Origin: Mycolicibacterium goodii | Lineage (GTDB): Bacteria; Actinomycetota; Actinomycetes; Mycobacteriales; Mycobacteriaceae | Assembly: GCF_001187505.1 (NCBI RefSeq) | Contig: NZ_CP012150.1 | Location: forward strand, 3,286,001 to 3,350,000 | Length of the DNA: 64,000 bases | Direction of reading: 5' to 3' | In this document: positions 35,188 through 45,505 of the stretch, in pieces | Numbering within the stretch: position 1 is the stretch's first letter | How the letters are laid out: each line of letters begins with the position of its first letter | Program-made: the position numbers and the translations under genes | Notes under the pieces: model-generated | What the model was told of the DNA's origin: nothing | Databases searched by the model: none | What the model saw: the letters and a program-made list of their open reading frames with translations, nothing else

Positions 35188-36164
35188 GCGGACACCAACC
35201 CCGCGTCGGCGGCGCTCGTTGTGGAGCGCGCTGGGTGCGCGCGCCCGATGCGCGGGTCGATGAGCGGGTAGATGACGTCGACGATGAAGTTGATCGCGAC
35301 GAACGTGACGGACACCGTGATGACCACGGCCTGGATGATCGGGGTGTCCTGGTTGCGGACCGCGGTCTCGGTGAGGTAGCCGATGCCGGTGCGGTTGAAG
35401 ATCGTTTCGGTGATGACGGACCCGGCGAGCAGTTCACCGACGGTGATGGCCACGATCGTCAACGTCGGTATCGAGCCGTTCTTGAGCAGATGGCCGAAGA
35501 CGATGCGGTCACCGGTCAGACCCTTGGCGCGCAACACCTCGACATACGGTTGCCCGGCCGCATTGCTCAAGCCTTGGATGAGCACCTGCGCTATCGGCGC
35601 GGCGACCGGAAGGGCGAGCGGCAGAGCGGCCATTGCGGTGGAGCGCAGGCCCTCGTCGCGCACGGCGGACACCCAGCCGAGGCTGAACGAAAACACCTGC
35701 AGTGTGACGAGTCCGGTGACGAACACCGGGACCGACAGGAACGCCGGAGGGATCGAGCGGGCCACTTCGCGGACCGGCGCCCACGGTGCGAAAACGGCTG
35801 CCAGGGCGATGACGAAACCGATTGCCGCCGCCAGCAGGAACGCCACGCCGGCCAGCGACAGCGTCGACGGCAGCGCGTGTGCCAGCAACCGGGACACCTC
35901 CTGGCCGGAGTTCAGAGAGTAGCCGAGATCCCCTGTGAAGAGCCGCTTCACCGAGAGCCCGAACTGAACGACCGCGGGTGCGTCGAGGCGGTAGTAGCCG
36001 CGCAGCGCCGCCGCTTCCTCATCCGAGATCGGGTTCTCCGGATTCGCGATCTGCTGTTCGATCGGATCACCGGGCAGGACGTTGAGAACGAAGAACACTG
36101 CCGTGTACGCCAGCACGATCACCACGATCGACTGCCACAGGCGCCGCAGCGCGAAGTTGACCAC
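35184..36164 (-). CDS. ABC importer permease, DppB/OppB type (importer 2)
   Basis: 326 aa, six helices. ALRRLWQSIVVIVLAYTAVF is the first helix; EEAAALRGYYRLDAPAVVQF is the characteristic extracytoplasmic loop; the EAA loop is QPYVEVLRAKGLTGDRIVFG; TIFNRTGIGYLTETAVRNQD is near the end. It is the first gene of the minus-strand operon, with the 162-bp divergent region to the monooxygenase genes upstream. Confidence 0.93.
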   Translation of the reverse strand: MVNFALRRLWQSIVVIVLAYTAVFFVLNVLPGDPIEQQIANPENPISDEEAAALRGYYRLDAPAVVQFGLSVKRLFTGDLGYSLNSGQEVSRLLAHALPSTLSLAGVAFLLAAAIGFVIALAAVFAPWAPVREVARSIPPAFLSVPVFVTGLVTLQVFSFSLGWVSAVRDEGLRSTAMAALPLALPVAAPIAQVLIQGLSNAAGQPYVEVLRAKGLTGDRIVFGHLLKNGSIPTLTIVAITVGELLAGSVITETIFNRTGIGYLTETAVRNQDTPIIQAVVITVSVTFVAINFIVDVIYPLIDPRIGRAHPARSTTSAADAGLVSA

Positions 36165-36237
36165 GAAGCGGAAGGTACGGCGCAGCGGGTACGGGGTCGA
36201 CGGTTCGTCGCTTCAGAAATTTTAAGTCCACCCTTCA

Positions 36238-36257
36238 CCGCAACTTAAGTATTGCGG
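36238..36257. promoter_or_regulatory. Operator-like dyad between importer 2 and the monooxygenases
   Basis: CCGCAA-cttaagta-TTGCGG is a perfect 6-bp inverted repeat around a CTTAAG core. A half-matching TTTTAAGT lies 20 bp upstream. It is centrally placed in the divergent region, suggesting coordinate control of transporter and enzymes. Confidence 0.45.
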
Positions 36258-36291
36258 CCGAACGCAATTCGACTTGCCGTGAGTGCAACCG

Positions 36292-36319
36292 TTGAACTCG
36301 TGGCCTGCCGCCGTAGCGT
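36292..36319 (+). promoter_or_regulatory. Promoter of the LLM monooxygenase pair (leaderless)
   Basis: TTGAAC (36292-36297), 16-bp spacer, TAGCGT (36314-36319), then 7 nt to ATG 36327 with no Shine-Dalgarno. This fits a leaderless transcript. Confidence 0.45.
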
Positions 36320-36326
36320 CGGGTGA

Positions 36327-37277
36327 ATGGCTGCACTCTCGGTCGGTGTCGAAATCGTCGGCGACGGCCTCGACGATCAATTCCTCGCAACGGGTCGACC
36401 CTGGCGGGAGGTGGCGGCGCTGGCGGGCCGGCTGGAGTCCGCGGGTGTCAGCTACTGGGTCATCGGCGCCGAACGGGGCGAGGCCGGTAACCCCGCCACC
36501 GTGTCGCTCGACCCGACGCTGGTGGCCACCGTCGCCGCACGCCACACCTTTCGGCTCGGGCTGGTGGTCGCGGCTGCCGCGCACCGCGACCATCCGTACA
36601 ACCTGGCCCGCAGGCTGGTCTCCGTGGACCACGCCGCGCGCGGGCGCGTGGGCTGGCTCGCACTCGACTTCGACCACGCGATCGCTCTGAACGCCGCGAC
36701 CGACGTGTGGACCGACGCCGCCCCTGGGCCGGCGCACACCGCCGACGCCGTGGCGGCAGTACGCGCGCTGTGGCGCACATGGCCGCTGGAATCGGTTGTC
36801 GGCGAACGCGACACCGGTGTCTTCGCCGACATCACGCGGATCCGCCGCGCCGATGTGCGTGACGGCTATTCCATCGCCGGACCGTTGAACGTCCCCGGAT
36901 CACTGCAGGGCGACCTGCCGGTGTGGCGCACCGGCGCCGCCGACGGTGCCGACGCCGTCGTCGTCGAGGACGGCGCGCACGCTCCCGTGGGCATCCCGGT
37001 CGTGATTCGACTGCGGACGGTCGACGGGCTGGCGGATGCGCTGGATCGGATCGCCGCGAGCAGCGAGGCGGCCGGTGTGATCGTCCGACTGCGGGCACAC
37101 GACGCGGGCCGGGTGCTCGACGACGTCCTGCCGTCGGCGCGACGCCGTGGACTGGTCGGCGTGCCCTCCGGCAGCACCCTGCGCGGCACCCTGGGCCTCG
37201 CGCCGCCGACCTCGCCCGACCTGTCCGACCACGAGCCGGCTTTCGCCGGCGCCCCGAACCCCGGAGGACGCCTGTGA
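36327..37277 (+). CDS. Divergent LLM-class flavin oxidoreductase
   Basis: 316 aa, luciferase-like fold but weakly conserved: ALSVGVEIVGDGLDDQF, LDPTLVATVAARHTFRLGLV, AHRDHPYNLARRLVSVDHAA and GRVGWLALDFD correspond to the barrel strands and flavin-binding His/Arg region of the NtaA/SoxA-type monooxygenases. The C-terminal third is eroded relative to full-length family members (about 430 aa). It overlaps the next gene by 4 nt and may act with it as a paired or auxiliary subunit. It is near the minimum for this fold, so the catalytic role is uncertain. Confidence 0.78.
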   Translation: MAALSVGVEIVGDGLDDQFLATGRPWREVAALAGRLESAGVSYWVIGAERGEAGNPATVSLDPTLVATVAARHTFRLGLVVAAAAHRDHPYNLARRLVSVDHAARGRVGWLALDFDHAIALNAATDVWTDAAPGPAHTADAVAAVRALWRTWPLESVVGERDTGVFADITRIRRADVRDGYSIAGPLNVPGSLQGDLPVWRTGAADGADAVVVEDGAHAPVGIPVVIRLRTVDGLADALDRIAASSEAAGVIVRLRAHDAGRVLDDVLPSARRRGLVGVPSGSTLRGTLGLAPPTSPDLSDHEPAFAGAPNPGGRL

Positions 37278-38581
37278 CCACCGACAAGCACGTCATCCTG
37301 AACGTCAACGTCCTCAACACCGGCATCCACACCGGTTCCTGGCGGCGCACCACCGAACCGCCGACCGCATTCGCCGACCCCGGTTACTACGTGCGGATGG
37401 CCCGGATCGCCGAACGCGGCACACTCGACGCGTTGTTCCTCGCCGACGGCCCCGCGCTGCGCGACCATCCCGCGCTGCGCCCCTCGCAGGCCCTGGAGCC
37501 CAGCGTGATCCTGGCCTCGGTCGCCGCCGAGACCGAGCATCTCGGCCTCATCGGCACGCTGTCGTCGACCTTCAACGATCCCGTCGAACTCGCGCACCGA
37601 CTGCTCACCCTGGATCGGTTGGCGGGCGGACGGGTGGCGTGGAACGTCGTCACGACCTACTCACCGGCCGCAGGCGCCAACTTCGGGTTGGCGGACCTCC
37701 CGGACCGTGCGACGCGCTACCGGCGCGCCGCGGAGTTCGTCGACGTCGTCCTGGCACTGTGGCGCGACGCCGCCGAGCCCGCGACGCACGGCATCAACCA
37801 CCACGGCGAGTTCTTCACCGTCCTGGGCGGACTGCCGCAGGGTCCGTCACCGCAGGGTCACCCGCTGGTCGTGCAGGCAGGTGGGTCGCCGCAGGGACGG
37901 GATCTCGCAGGCCGTGTCGCCGATGCGGTGTTCAGCGCCGAACTCGACCTGGGTGCGGCTATCGAGCACTACCGGTACGTCAAGGACGTCGCCGTCGCGC
38001 ACGGGCGTGGTCGGGACGACGTCAAGATCCTGCCCGGTTTGATCACGACGATCGGAAGCACGCACGCCGAAGCCGAACGTCGCTACGACGAGCAGAACGA
38101 GTTGTTGCCGCCCGGCCACGACCTCGAGCGGCTGTCACAGGTCCTCGGTGAGGACCTCGCGGCGTACCCACTCGACGAGCCCGTTCCCGCACACCTGCTC
38201 GGCGATGTCGACGACCCCGCCAAATTCGCTGCGTCCCTGGGTTTCCGAGAGTCCGTCGTCCGGTTGATCCGGAGCCGGAATCTCACATTGCGCGGCGCAC
38301 TGCGGGAGTTCAGCGGGGCCGGGCACCGCGTCGTCGTCGGCTCGCCGGTGGACGTCGCCGACACCATCGAGCGGTGGTTTCTGGCAGGGGCGGCCGACGG
38401 CTTTAACCTGATGCCCGACGTCTTCCCCGACGGTCTGGAGATCTTCGTCGACGAAGTGGTCCCGATCCTGCGGAAGCGAGGACTGTTCCGCCATGACTAC
38501 GCCGAGTCGACGCTACGCGAGCGTTTCGCCCCACGCGTAGCGTCGGCCGCTGCGGTGACCGTGGCAGGACTGCCTGGTTGA
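37274..38581 (+). CDS. NtaA/SnaA/DszA-family flavin-dependent monooxygenase
   Basis: 435 aa from GTG 37274 (GTGA overlap with the upstream stop). Features of the nitrilotriacetate monooxygenase A family: WRRTTEPPTAFADPGYYVRM, ARIAERGTLDALFLADGPAL, STFNDPVELAHRLLTLDRLA, GGRVAWNVVTTYSPAAGANF (flavin site), HPLVVQAGGSPQGRDLAGRV and HRVVVGSPVDVADTIERWF. These FMNH2-dependent enzymes need a separate reductase and cleave C-S or C-N bonds in sulfones, chelators or antibiotics. Next to a peptide-type importer this suggests import and oxidation of one compound. The gene ends 4 nt from the tRNA-Arg 3' end. Confidence 0.9.
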   Translation: MTTDKHVILNVNVLNTGIHTGSWRRTTEPPTAFADPGYYVRMARIAERGTLDALFLADGPALRDHPALRPSQALEPSVILASVAAETEHLGLIGTLSSTFNDPVELAHRLLTLDRLAGGRVAWNVVTTYSPAAGANFGLADLPDRATRYRRAAEFVDVVLALWRDAAEPATHGINHHGEFFTVLGGLPQGPSPQGHPLVVQAGGSPQGRDLAGRVADAVFSAELDLGAAIEHYRYVKDVAVAHGRGRDDVKILPGLITTIGSTHAEAERRYDEQNELLPPGHDLERLSQVLGEDLAAYPLDEPVPAHLLGDVDDPAKFAASLGFRESVVRLIRSRNLTLRGALREFSGAGHRVVVGSPVDVADTIERWFLAGAADGFNLMPDVFPDGLEIFVDEVVPILRKRGLFRHDYAESTLRERFAPRVASAAAVTVAGLPG

Positions 38582-38585
38582 AGGG

Positions 38586-38658
38586 TGCCCCCGGCAGGAT
38601 TCGAACCTGCGGCCTTCTGCTCCGGAGGCAGACGCTCTATCCCCTGAGCTACGGGGGC
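38586..38658 (-). tRNA. tRNA-Arg (anticodon CCG)
   Basis: The minus strand folds into a 73-nt cloverleaf. Acceptor stem GCCCCCG pairs with CGGGGGC; D arm GCTCAGGGGATAGAGC; anticodon arm CTGCCTCCGGAGCAG with anticodon CCG; T arm GCAGGTTCGAATCCTGC with the invariant TTCGA. Discriminator A is followed by CCC, so the terminal CCA is not encoded. It reads Arg codon CGG. Its 3' end faces the accessory block, its 5' end faces argS. Confidence 0.96.
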
Positions 38659-38763
38659 GCGTGCTGGGTGACAGCTGCGCCGGTTGGGCTCCGATAGCGT
38701 AGCGCATCCGTCGGTGAATACGGATTCGGGGCTGGGGGACCCCAGACCATAGGATGGACCCTC

Positions 38764-40416
38764 GTGACCCCCGCCGACCTTGCTGAGCTGCTCAAGGCCA
38801 CTGCTGCGGCAGTGCTGACCGAACACGACCTGGACGTGGCCGCGTTGCCCGCCACCGTCACGGTCGAGCGCCCACGCAACCCCGAGCACGGCGACTACGC
38901 GACCAACCTCGCGCTGCAGCTCGGGAAGAAGGTCGGCGTCAACCCGCGCGAGCTCGCCGGTTGGCTCGCCACGGCGCTGACCGCGGCCGATGGCATCGCC
39001 GCGGCCGAGGTCGCCGGCCCGGGATTCGTCAACCTGCGCATCGAGGCGTCCGCGCAGGGCGTCATCATCACCGACGTGCTGGCCGCCGAGGGCGGGTACG
39101 GCTCGTCCGACCAGTACGCGGGGCGCAACGTCAACCTGGAGTTCGTCTCGGCCAACCCGACCGGTCCCATCCACATCGGCGGCACCCGCTGGGCCGCCGT
39201 GGGCGACGCGCTGGGCCGGTTGCTGTCGACCCAGGGCGCCGACGTCACCAGGGAGTACTACTTCAACGACCACGGCGCGCAGATCGACCGGTTCGTGAAC
39301 TCGCTGATCGCCTCGGCCAAGGGTGAGCCGACGCCGGAGGACGGCTACGCGGGCGACTACATCGTCGACATCGCCAAGCAGGTCCTGGCCAAGGCGCCCG
39401 ACGTGCTCGACCTGCCTGTCGACCAGCAGCGCGAAACGTTCCGCGCGATCGGCGTCGACCTGATGTTCACCCACATCAAGTCCTCGCTGCACGACTTCGG
39501 CACCGACTTCGACGTGTACACCCACGAGGACTCGATGCACACGTCCGGCCGTGTCGACCAGGCCATCGCCCAGTTGCGCGAGACCGGCAACATCTACGAG
39601 AAGGACGGCGCGACCTGGCTGCGCACCACCGACTTCGGTGACGACAAGGACCGGGTGGTGATCAAGAGCGACGGCAATGCCGCCTACATCGCCGGCGACC
39701 TCGCGTACTTCCTGGACAAGCGCAAGCGCGGGTTCGACCTGTGCATCTACATGCTCGGCGCCGACCACCACGGCTACATCGCCCGGCTGAAGGCGGCGGC
39801 GGCCGCGCTCGGCGACGATCCGGACACCGTCGAGGTGCTGATCGGGCAGATGGTCAACCTCGTGCGCGACGGCCAGCCGGTGCGGATGAGCAAGCGCGCG
39901 GGCACCGTGATCACGCTCGACGACCTGGTCGAGGCCATCGGGGTCGACGCCGCGCGGTACGCACTGATCCGCTCGTCGGTGGACACCCCCATCGACATCG
40001 ACCTGCAGTTGTGGTCGAGCGCGTCCAACGAGAACCCGGTCTACTACGTGCAGTACGCGCACGCCCGGTTGTGCGCGCTGGCCCGCAACGCCGCCGACCT
40101 CGGCGTGAGGGTGAGCACCGACCATCTGGACCTGCTCACCCACGATAAAGAGGGCACGCTCATCCGCACCCTGGGCGAATTCCCCCGCGTGCTCGAGACC
40201 GCGGCCGCGCTGCGTGAGCCGCACCGCGTCTGCCGCTATCTGGAGGACCTGGCCGGCGACTACCACCGCTTCTACGATTCCTGCCGCGTGCTGCCGCAGG
40301 GCGACGAGGAGCCCGGCGACCTGCACTCGGCCCGCCTCGCGCTGTGCGGCGCGACCCGCCAGGTGATCGCCAACGGTCTGGCCATCCTCGGCGTCAGCGC
40401 CCCGGAGCGGATGTGA
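38764..40416 (+). CDS. argS: Arginyl-tRNA synthetase
   Basis: 550 aa, class I synthetase. N-terminal Add-1 domain (about 1-95), then the HIGH-equivalent motif [15 protein letters not shown] near residue 137, the catalytic Rossmann fold, and the KMSKS-equivalent VRMSKRAGT near residue 375; the C-terminal helical anticodon domain ends in [17 protein letters not shown] 38764 lies 8 nt after TAGGAT (38750-38755) with no Shine-Dalgarno, so likely leaderless. It overlaps lysA by 4 nt and heads the amino-acid operon. Confidence 0.97.
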   Translation: MTPADLAELLKATAAAVLTEHDLDVAALPATVTVERPRNPEHGDYATNLALQLGKKVGVNPRELAGWLATALTAADGIAAAEVAGPGFVNLRIEASAQGVIITDVLAAEGGYGSSDQYAGRNVNLEFVSANPTGPIHIGGTRWAAVGDALGRLLSTQGADVTREYYFNDHGAQIDRFVNSLIASAKGEPTPEDGYAGDYIVDIAKQVLAKAPDVLDLPVDQQRETFRAIGVDLMFTHIKSSLHDFGTDFDVYTHEDSMHTSGRVDQAIAQLRETGNIYEKDGATWLRTTDFGDDKDRVVIKSDGNAAYIAGDLAYFLDKRKRGFDLCIYMLGADHHGYIARLKAAAAALGDDPDTVEVLIGQMVNLVRDGQPVRMSKRAGTVITLDDLVEAIGVDAARYALIRSSVDTPIDIDLQLWSSASNENPVYYVQYAHARLCALARNAADLGVRVSTDHLDLLTHDKEGTLIRTLGEFPRVLETAAALREPHRVCRYLEDLAGDYHRFYDSCRVLPQGDEEPGDLHSARLALCGATRQVIANGLAILGVSAPERM

Positions 40417-41837
40417 ACGCGCATCCGGCCGGGCCTCGGCACGCCGAGGAACTGCACCACGCGGATGTCCCCGACAAACCGCAGGGCCCGGACGAGATCA
40501 TGCTGCTGGCCCCGAACGTGTGGCCGCGCAACCTGATTCGCGGAGCCGACGGGGTGGTGTCGATCGCGGGGGTGCCGGTGACGGACCTGGCCGCCGAGTT
40601 CGGCACGCCGCTGTTCGTGATCGACGAGGACGACTTCCGCACCCGCTGCCGCGACATCGCCGCGGCCTTCGGCGGCGGCGAATACGTGCACTACGCGGCC
40701 AAGGCGTTCCTGTGCTCCGAGATCGCCCGCTGGGTCGACGAAGAGGGCCTGTCGCTCGACGTGGCGACCGGGGGAGAACTCGCCGTCGCGCTGCACGCCG
40801 GGTTCCCGGCCGAACGGATCACCGTGCACGGCAACAACAAATCGGTCGCCGAACTGACCGCGGCGGTGCAGGCCGGGGTCGGCCACATCGTGCTGGACTC
40901 CGAGATCGAGATCGAGCGGCTGGACGCGATCGCCGGTGCGGCCGGGGTGGTGCAGGACGTGCTGGTCCGGGTCACCGTCGGCGTGGAGGCGCACACCCAC
41001 GAGTTCATCTCGACCGCGCACGAGGATCAGAAGTTCGGCCTGTCGCTGGCGACCGGCGCCGCGATGAAGGCGATCCGCCGGGTCTTCGACACCGACAACC
41101 TGCGCCTGGTGGGCCTGCACAGCCACATCGGATCGCAGATCTTCGACGTGGCCGGGTTCGAGATCGCCGCGCACCGGGTGATCGGCCTGCTGCGCGACGT
41201 GGTCGCCGAGTTCGGCGTCGAGAAGACCTCGCAGATGTCGATCGTGGACCTCGGTGGGGGACTGGGTATCTCGTACCTCCCGCACGACGACCCGCCGCCC
41301 ATGAAGGAACTGGCCGACAAGCTGCTGGAGATCGTGCGCACCGAATCGGCCGCGGTCGGGCTGCCCACACCCAAGCTGGTGGTGGAACCCGGTCGCGCGA
41401 TCGCGGGCCCCGGCACCATCACGCTCTACGAGGTCGGCACGGTCAAGGATGTCGCCGTCAGCCCGACCGCACACCGCCGCTACGTGAGCGTCGACGGCGG
41501 CATGAGTGACAACATCCGCACCTCGCTGTACGCCGCGCAGTACGACGCCCGGCTGGTGTCCCGGGTCAGCGACGCCCCGCCCGCGCTGGCGCGGATCGTC
41601 GGAAAGCATTGCGAGAGCGGCGATATCGTCGTCCGGGACACGTGGGTTTCCGACGACATCGCGCCCGGCGACCTGCTCGGCGTCGCCGCGACCGGCGCGT
41701 ACTGCTATTCGATGTCGAGCCGATACAACCTGCTGTGCCGCCCCGCTGTGGTGGCCGTCGCCGACGGCAAGGCACGACTGGTGCTGCGACGGGAGACCGT
41801 CGAGGATCTTCTGAGCCTGGAGGTGAGTGGTCAATGA
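40413..41837 (+). CDS. lysA: Diaminopimelate decarboxylase
   Basis: 474 aa from GTG 40413. Fold-III PLP enzyme catalysing meso-DAP to lysine, the last step of lysine synthesis and a drain on the DAP needed for peptidoglycan. PLP-binding Lys97 is in [20 protein letters not shown] and the glycine-rich [11 protein letters not shown] phosphate loop follow; [11 protein letters not shown] and [12 protein letters not shown] (active-site Cys from the partner subunit) are near the C-terminus. GTGA overlap with argS and ATGA overlap with thrA. Confidence 0.97.
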   Translation: MNAHPAGPRHAEELHHADVPDKPQGPDEIMLLAPNVWPRNLIRGADGVVSIAGVPVTDLAAEFGTPLFVIDEDDFRTRCRDIAAAFGGGEYVHYAAKAFLCSEIARWVDEEGLSLDVATGGELAVALHAGFPAERITVHGNNKSVAELTAAVQAGVGHIVLDSEIEIERLDAIAGAAGVVQDVLVRVTVGVEAHTHEFISTAHEDQKFGLSLATGAAMKAIRRVFDTDNLRLVGLHSHIGSQIFDVAGFEIAAHRVIGLLRDVVAEFGVEKTSQMSIVDLGGGLGISYLPHDDPPPMKELADKLLEIVRTESAAVGLPTPKLVVEPGRAIAGPGTITLYEVGTVKDVAVSPTAHRRYVSVDGGMSDNIRTSLYAAQYDARLVSRVSDAPPALARIVGKHCESGDIVVRDTWVSDDIAPGDLLGVAATGAYCYSMSSRYNLLCRPAVVAVADGKARLVLRRETVEDLLSLEVSGQ

Positions 41838-43153
41838 GTAAGAAGCCCATCGGTGTAGCGGTACTGGGCCTGGGCAACGTCGGCAGCGAGGTCGTGCGCA
41901 TCATCGCCGACAGCGCGGCCGATCTCGCGGCCCGCATCGGTGCCCCGCTGGAACTGCGCGGCATCGGGGTGCGCCGGGTGGCAGACGACCGCGGCGTGCC
42001 CACCGAACTGCTCACCGACGACATCGAGCAACTGGTGTCGCGCGACGACGTCGACATCGTCGTCGAGGTCATGGGCCCGGTCGAGCCGGCCCGCAAGGCC
42101 ATCCTGTCCGCGCTCGAACAGGGCAAGTCGGTCATCACCGCCAACAAGGCGCTGATGGCGATGTCCACCGGTGAGCTCGCCCAGGCGGCCGAAAAGGCCC
42201 GTGTCGACCTGTATTTCGAGGCCGCCGTGGCCGGCGCCATCCCGGTGATCCGCCCGCTGACGCAGTCGCTGGCCGGTGACACGGTGCGGCGGGTGGCCGG
42301 CATCGTCAACGGCACCACCAACTACATCCTGTCCGAGATGGACAGCACCGGAGCCGATTACAGCAGCGCGCTGGCCGACGCGAGCGCACTGGGCTACGCA
42401 GAGGCCGATCCCACCGCCGACGTGGAGGGCTACGACGCCGCGGCCAAGGCCGCGATCCTCGCGTCGATCGCGTTCCACACCCGGGTGACCGCCGACGACG
42501 TGTACCGCGAGGGCATCACCAAGGTCTCCGCAGAGGACTTCGCGTCGGCTCGGGCGCTCGGCTGCACGATCAAGCTGCTCGCGATCTGCGAGCGGCTCAC
42601 CTCCGACGAGGGCAAGGACCGGGTCTCGGCCCGCGTCTACCCGGCGCTGGTCCCGCTGACGCATCCGCTGGCCGCCGTCAACGGTGCGTTCAACGCGGTC
42701 GTCGTGGAAGCCGAGGCGGCCGGGCGGCTGATGTTCTACGGTCAAGGCGCCGGCGGTGCCCCCACCGCCTCTGCGGTGATGGGAGACGTGGTGATGGCGG
42801 CGCGCAACCGGGTGCAGGGTGGCCGTGGCCCGCGCGAATCGAAGTACGCCAAACTGCCGATCGCGCCGATCGGGTTCATCCCGACGCGCTACTACGTCAA
42901 CATGAACGTGGCCGACCGGCCCGGCGTGTTGTCCGCTGTGGCAGCCGAATTCGCCAAACGCGAGGTCAGCATCTCCGAGGTGCGCCAGGAGGGCATGGTC
43001 GACGAGGGCGGCCAGCCCTGCGGTGCCCGCATCGTCGTCGTGACCCACGAGGCCACCGACGCCGCGCTGTCAGAAACCGTCGAGGCGCTGGCCGATCTCG
43101 ACGTCGTGCAGAACATCAACAGCGTTCTGCGATTGGAAGGAACGAACGCATGA
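41834..43153 (+). CDS. thrA: Homoserine dehydrogenase
   Basis: 439 aa (also named hom). NAD(P)-binding Rossmann motif [13 protein letters not shown] at residues 8-20; catalytic domain with VNGTTNYIL and [20 protein letters not shown] (conserved Asp/Lys active site); C-terminal ACT domain (from about residue 355, [20 protein letters not shown]) for threonine feedback. Reduces aspartate semialdehyde to homoserine at the Thr/Met branch. ATG overlaps the lysA stop and its own stop overlaps thrC. Confidence 0.97.
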   Translation: MSKKPIGVAVLGLGNVGSEVVRIIADSAADLAARIGAPLELRGIGVRRVADDRGVPTELLTDDIEQLVSRDDVDIVVEVMGPVEPARKAILSALEQGKSVITANKALMAMSTGELAQAAEKARVDLYFEAAVAGAIPVIRPLTQSLAGDTVRRVAGIVNGTTNYILSEMDSTGADYSSALADASALGYAEADPTADVEGYDAAAKAAILASIAFHTRVTADDVYREGITKVSAEDFASARALGCTIKLLAICERLTSDEGKDRVSARVYPALVPLTHPLAAVNGAFNAVVVEAEAAGRLMFYGQGAGGAPTASAVMGDVVMAARNRVQGGRGPRESKYAKLPIAPIGFIPTRYYVNMNVADRPGVLSAVAAEFAKREVSISEVRQEGMVDEGGQPCGARIVVVTHEATDAALSETVEALADLDVVQNINSVLRLEGTNA

Positions 43154-44232
43154 GTGCAGCAAAAGCTGCGGTGCACCAGCCCTGGCCGGGCCTGATCGAG
43201 GCCTACCGGGACCGGCTGCCGATCGGTGCCGACTGGACCACCGTGACGCTGCTCGAGGGCGGTACCCCGCTGATCCACGCCAAGCGGATCAGCGAACTGA
43301 CCGGCTGCACAGTGCATCTCAAGGTCGAGGGGCTCAACCCCACCGGATCGTTCAAGGACCGCGGCATGACCGTGGCCGTCACCGAATCACTGGCCCGCGG
43401 CCAGCAGGCGGTGCTGTGCGCCTCCACCGGCAACACCTCGGCGTCGGCGGCGGCGTACGCCGCACGGGCCGGCATCACGTGTGCGGTGCTGATCCCGCAG
43501 GGCAAGATCGCCATGGGCAAGCTGGCCCAGGCAGTCATGCACGGCGCCAAGATCATCCAGATCGACGGCAACTTCGACGACTGCCTTGAGCTGGCGCGCA
43601 AGCTCACCGCCGACTTCCCGACCATCGCGTTGGTCAACTCGGTCAACCCGTACCGCATCGAGGGGCAGAAGACCGCGGCGTTCGAGATCGTCGACGCGCT
43701 CGGCACCGCTCCGGATGTGCACGCGCTGCCGGTCGGCAACGCGGGCAACATCACCGCGTACTGGAAGGGCTATACCGAGTACCACCGTGACGGCGTCTCG
43801 GACCGGTTGCCGCGCATGCTCGGCACGCAGGCCGCAGGCGCGGCCCCGCTGGTGACCGGTGCCCCGGTCAAGGATCCGGAGACCATCGCCACCGCGATCC
43901 GGATCGGGTCGCCTGCCTCGTGGAACTCGGCCGTCGAAGCCCAGCAGCAGTCCGACGGCCGGTTCCTGGCCGCCACTGACGAGGAGATCCTGGCCGCCTA
44001 CCATCTCGTCGCCCGCACCGAGGGCGTGTTCGTCGAACCCGCATCGGCCGCGAGCATCGCGGGCCTGCTCAAGTCGGTCGAGGACGGTTGGGTCAAGCGC
44101 GGTTCCACCGTGGTGTGCACCGTGACGGGCAACGGTCTGAAGGATCCCGACACCGCACTCAAGGGTATGCCCGGGGTCACCCCCGTCCCGGTCGACCCGT
44201 CCGCGGTGGTCGCCGAGCTCGGTCTGAGCTAG
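43150..44232 (+). CDS. thrC: Threonine synthase
   Basis: 360 aa, fold-II PLP enzyme converting O-phosphohomoserine to threonine. PLP Schiff-base Lys69 is in [26 protein letters not shown] is the substrate/phosphate region; [17 protein letters not shown] is the glycine-rich PLP-phosphate loop. The length matches the short actinobacterial class. Coupled to thrA by ATGA and followed by thrB after 12 nt. Confidence 0.97.
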   Translation: MSAAKAAVHQPWPGLIEAYRDRLPIGADWTTVTLLEGGTPLIHAKRISELTGCTVHLKVEGLNPTGSFKDRGMTVAVTESLARGQQAVLCASTGNTSASAAAYAARAGITCAVLIPQGKIAMGKLAQAVMHGAKIIQIDGNFDDCLELARKLTADFPTIALVNSVNPYRIEGQKTAAFEIVDALGTAPDVHALPVGNAGNITAYWKGYTEYHRDGVSDRLPRMLGTQAAGAAPLVTGAPVKDPETIATAIRIGSPASWNSAVEAQQQSDGRFLAATDEEILAAYHLVARTEGVFVEPASAASIAGLLKSVEDGWVKRGSTVVCTVTGNGLKDPDTALKGMPGVTPVPVDPSAVVAELGLS

Positions 44233-45192
<960 letters not shown>

Positions 45193-45501
45193 GCGGATAG
45201 ACACCCCGGTGGCTCGCACAACACGCGGAGCATCCAATTTCTTGATTCCTGCTCCGAAGAGGGCTATTCTCGCTCTCGTCCAGCACTCGCAGGGTTCTCG
45301 CCTGCGTCGACACCAGGACGACCACCCAATCTTCTCGTGTTCTACTCGTGGACTGATGGTTCGCCGCATCGCGGCGGATCGTGGCGATCGCCGTTGCACA
45401 GGCGACGGTGTGAGTCACGCATTCAGCGGACGTGCTGAATGCGCATCGACCTTTGGGGAGCCCTCGCCCGACGCAATCAGCGGGGGAAAGAAAGGAAATC
45501 C
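45193..45501 (+). other. Long leader region of rho
   Basis: 309 nt between thrB and the rho start. It holds a promoter at 45242-45270, several GC-rich inverted segments (for example GGCGATCGCC near 45391), a 49-codon leader ORF (45356-45505), a purine-rich stretch GGGGGAAAGAAAGGAAA at the rho ribosome site, and no T-run terminator for thrB. A leader of about 225 nt is compatible with autogenous control of Rho, as known in other bacteria, but no specific riboswitch is recognised. Confidence 0.55.
45242..45270 (+). promoter_or_regulatory. Predicted promoter of rho
   Basis: TTGATT (45242-45247), 17-bp spacer, TATTCT (45265-45270): four of six matches in each hexamer at ideal spacing. Transcription would start near 45277. 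Confidence 0.5.
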
Positions 45502-45505
45502 GTGA
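45356..45505 (+). CDS. Possible 49-aa leader peptide overlapping the rho start
   Basis: ATG 45356 opens a frame of 49 codons whose TGA (45503-45505) overlaps the rho GTG 45502 as GTGA. The peptide begins MVRRIAADRGDRRCTGDGVS and is Arg/Gly-rich. The initiation site is weak (GTGGAC upstream). It might only be chance, but the exact 4-nt coupling with the next gene is the pattern used throughout this chromosome. No family is recognised. Confidence 0.3.
   Translation: MVRRIAADRGDRRCTGDGVSHAFSGRAECASTFGEPSPDAISGGKKGNP

Noticed and set aside
38586..38658. tRNA-Arg as a proven island attachment site
   Set aside because: No second copy of the tRNA 3' end and no integrase were found, so only the boundary coincidence is reported.
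45439..45501. In-frame 21-codon extension of rho
   Set aside because: GTG 45502 has a strong AAAGGAAA site and gives the family N-terminus TDTDLFTA; the extension has neither.
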